NCBI RefSeq assembly: GCF_001723605.1
Contig: NZ_CP017111.1
Coordinates: 558,001-622,000 of the forward strand
DNA from: Sulfurospirillum halorespirans DSM 13726
Lineage (GTDB): Bacteria; Campylobacterota; Campylobacteria; Campylobacterales; Sulfurospirillaceae
DNA: 64,000 nucleotides
Reading direction: 5' to 3'
The position numbers and the translations under genes are program-made. The number at the start of each line of letters is the position of its first letter. Position 1 is the first letter of the stretch. This document shows positions 63,404-64,000 of this stretch, piece by piece. The notes under the pieces were generated by a model. That model was not told the DNA's origin. It did not search any database and was given only the letters and a program-made list of their open reading frames with translations.

Positions 63404-64000
63404 TTAGATGCCATAAGCTCTCATGAAAACATCAATAGCCCTTTTTGAAATAGCTTTTATCTCTGGTTCTGTTATCTGAGTTTTAACATTCATTAAAAAG
63501 GGCATCAGTGTTTCTGCTTCGAGCAGAGCCAAAAGATGTTGTGCCGCAACAAGAGGATCATTCATGTGCAGTTTATTTAATTGCATAGCCTCGTTTAAGC
63601 ATACCGCAATCATTTCATAGCTTCTTCTGGCACCTTTTGTATAGGTTATTTTTCCTAGTTCAGTTTTGCCTGATTCTGTAATCGCCAATTTTCGCACTTC
63701 TTTTAAAGAGTCTGAGTAGATAAAATTGAGAAATTTCTCACCAAAAGTGTATAACGATTTGGAAATATCATCGGTATAAGGATCAAGTGCTTTATGTACC
63801 ATCTGAAATTCAGCTTCAATGACTATTTGGAGTGTTTCCAAAAACAGCTCTTCTTTTGATTTAAAATAGTTGTAAAGGGTTGCTTTTGAGCCACCGAGTC
63901 TGTTTGAAATCTCAGACATAGATGTTTTATCAAAACCAAGCTCTATAAAAACTTGCGTTGCAACAGCAATAATGGCTTGTCTTTTTTCTTCAGTCTTTGT
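63404..64000 (-). CDS. TetR-family transcriptional regulator, N-terminus cut by the window edge
   Basis: About 198 residues are visible and the frame runs off the window, probably only a few codons short of the start. The first 50 residues form the TetR helix-turn-helix (ATQVFIELGFDKTSMSEIS, ATLYNYFKSKEELF). The rest is a ligand-binding helical domain that resembles AcrR C-terminal families. The likely target is upstream of the window; ycaO, 176 bases away, has its own promoter. Confidence 0.88.
   Translation of the reverse strand, partial: TKTEEKRQAIIAVATQVFIELGFDKTSMSEISNRLGGSKATLYNYFKSKEELFLETLQIVIEAEFQMVHKALDPYTDDISKSLYTFGEKFLNFIYSDSLKEVRKLAITESGKTELGKITYTKGARRSYEMIAVCLNEAMQLNKLHMNDPLVAAQHLLALLEAETLMPFLMNVKTQITEPEIKAISKRAIDVFMRAYGI

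Overview
The window looks like a chromosomal segment of a free-living member of Campylobacterota (Epsilonproteobacteria), most likely Sulfurospirillum or a close relative. Reasons: coding content is dense and AT-rich; promoters mostly have a recognisable -10 (often TGnTATAAT-like) and no clear -35; several genes belong to families I know mainly from this group (a ChePep-type acidic chemotaxis protein, an HP0268-like 80-residue protein beside miaB); and gap-pgk-tpiA-fabI lie in one run, as I recall for Campylobacter. No rRNA, tRNA, CRISPR array, transposase or integrase was found, and no stretch longer than about 300 bases lacks a gene.

Layout. 1-7.3 kb: a truncated unknown gene, a secreted amidohydrolase, AI-2E-type permease, ruvB, panB, a lone Hpt protein, trpA, and mlaC/mlaA. 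7.4-15.7 kb: rpsB-tsf behind a structured leader, a LolD-like ATPase, fliR, chePep, gmk, tatA, argS and a secreted nuclease. 15.7-20 kb: a translationally coupled operon of outer-membrane barrel, small periplasmic protein and membrane GGDEF-EAL protein. 20-21.7 kb: a Fur/PerR-type regulator divergent from a di-haem cytochrome c peroxidase. 21.7-31.3 kb: nadD joined in frame to rsfS, lower glycolysis genes, fabI, an orphan DppB permease, a 50-residue lipoprotein, nusA, the HP0268-like gene, miaB and an acyltransferase. 31.4-33.5 kb: a PilM/PilN/PilO-like trio. 33.5-44.1 kb: tilS, rimO, panC, prfB, three poorly known genes, a half-size asparaginase, dnaX and rho. 44.2-49.6 kb: uppS, a five-domain PhnD-PAS-PAS-GGDEF-EAL sensor, and hcp behind a perfect FNR-type box. 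49.7-55 kb: an accessory patch with a DUF433/DUF5615 toxin-antitoxin-like pair, a 1243-residue nuclease-STAND NTPase that is visibly more AT-rich than its neighbours, and a NERD nuclease-like protein. 55-64 kb: PPK2, an S4 protein, a Rieske/cytochrome b operon without cytochrome c1, hemJ, an rhlE-type helicase, a GntP-family permease, YcaO and a truncated TetR regulator.

The strongest pattern not explained by genes is a palindrome, TTACATGTAA (usually TTTACATGTAAA). I counted 35 exact copies by eye, where roughly 0.15 would be expected by chance. Copies lie in intergenic gaps, at gene ends and inside genes. In genes they are read almost only as Leu-His-Val or Thr-Cys, and twice they supply the stop codon. 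This behaves like a genome-wide iterated palindrome of unknown function.

The other candidates for undescribed biology are the barrel/periplasmic/GGDEF-EAL relay, the STAND-nuclease with its NERD neighbour as a probable anti-phage module, the PilMNO-like trio outside any pilus locus, and the Rieske/cytochrome b complex lacking c1.
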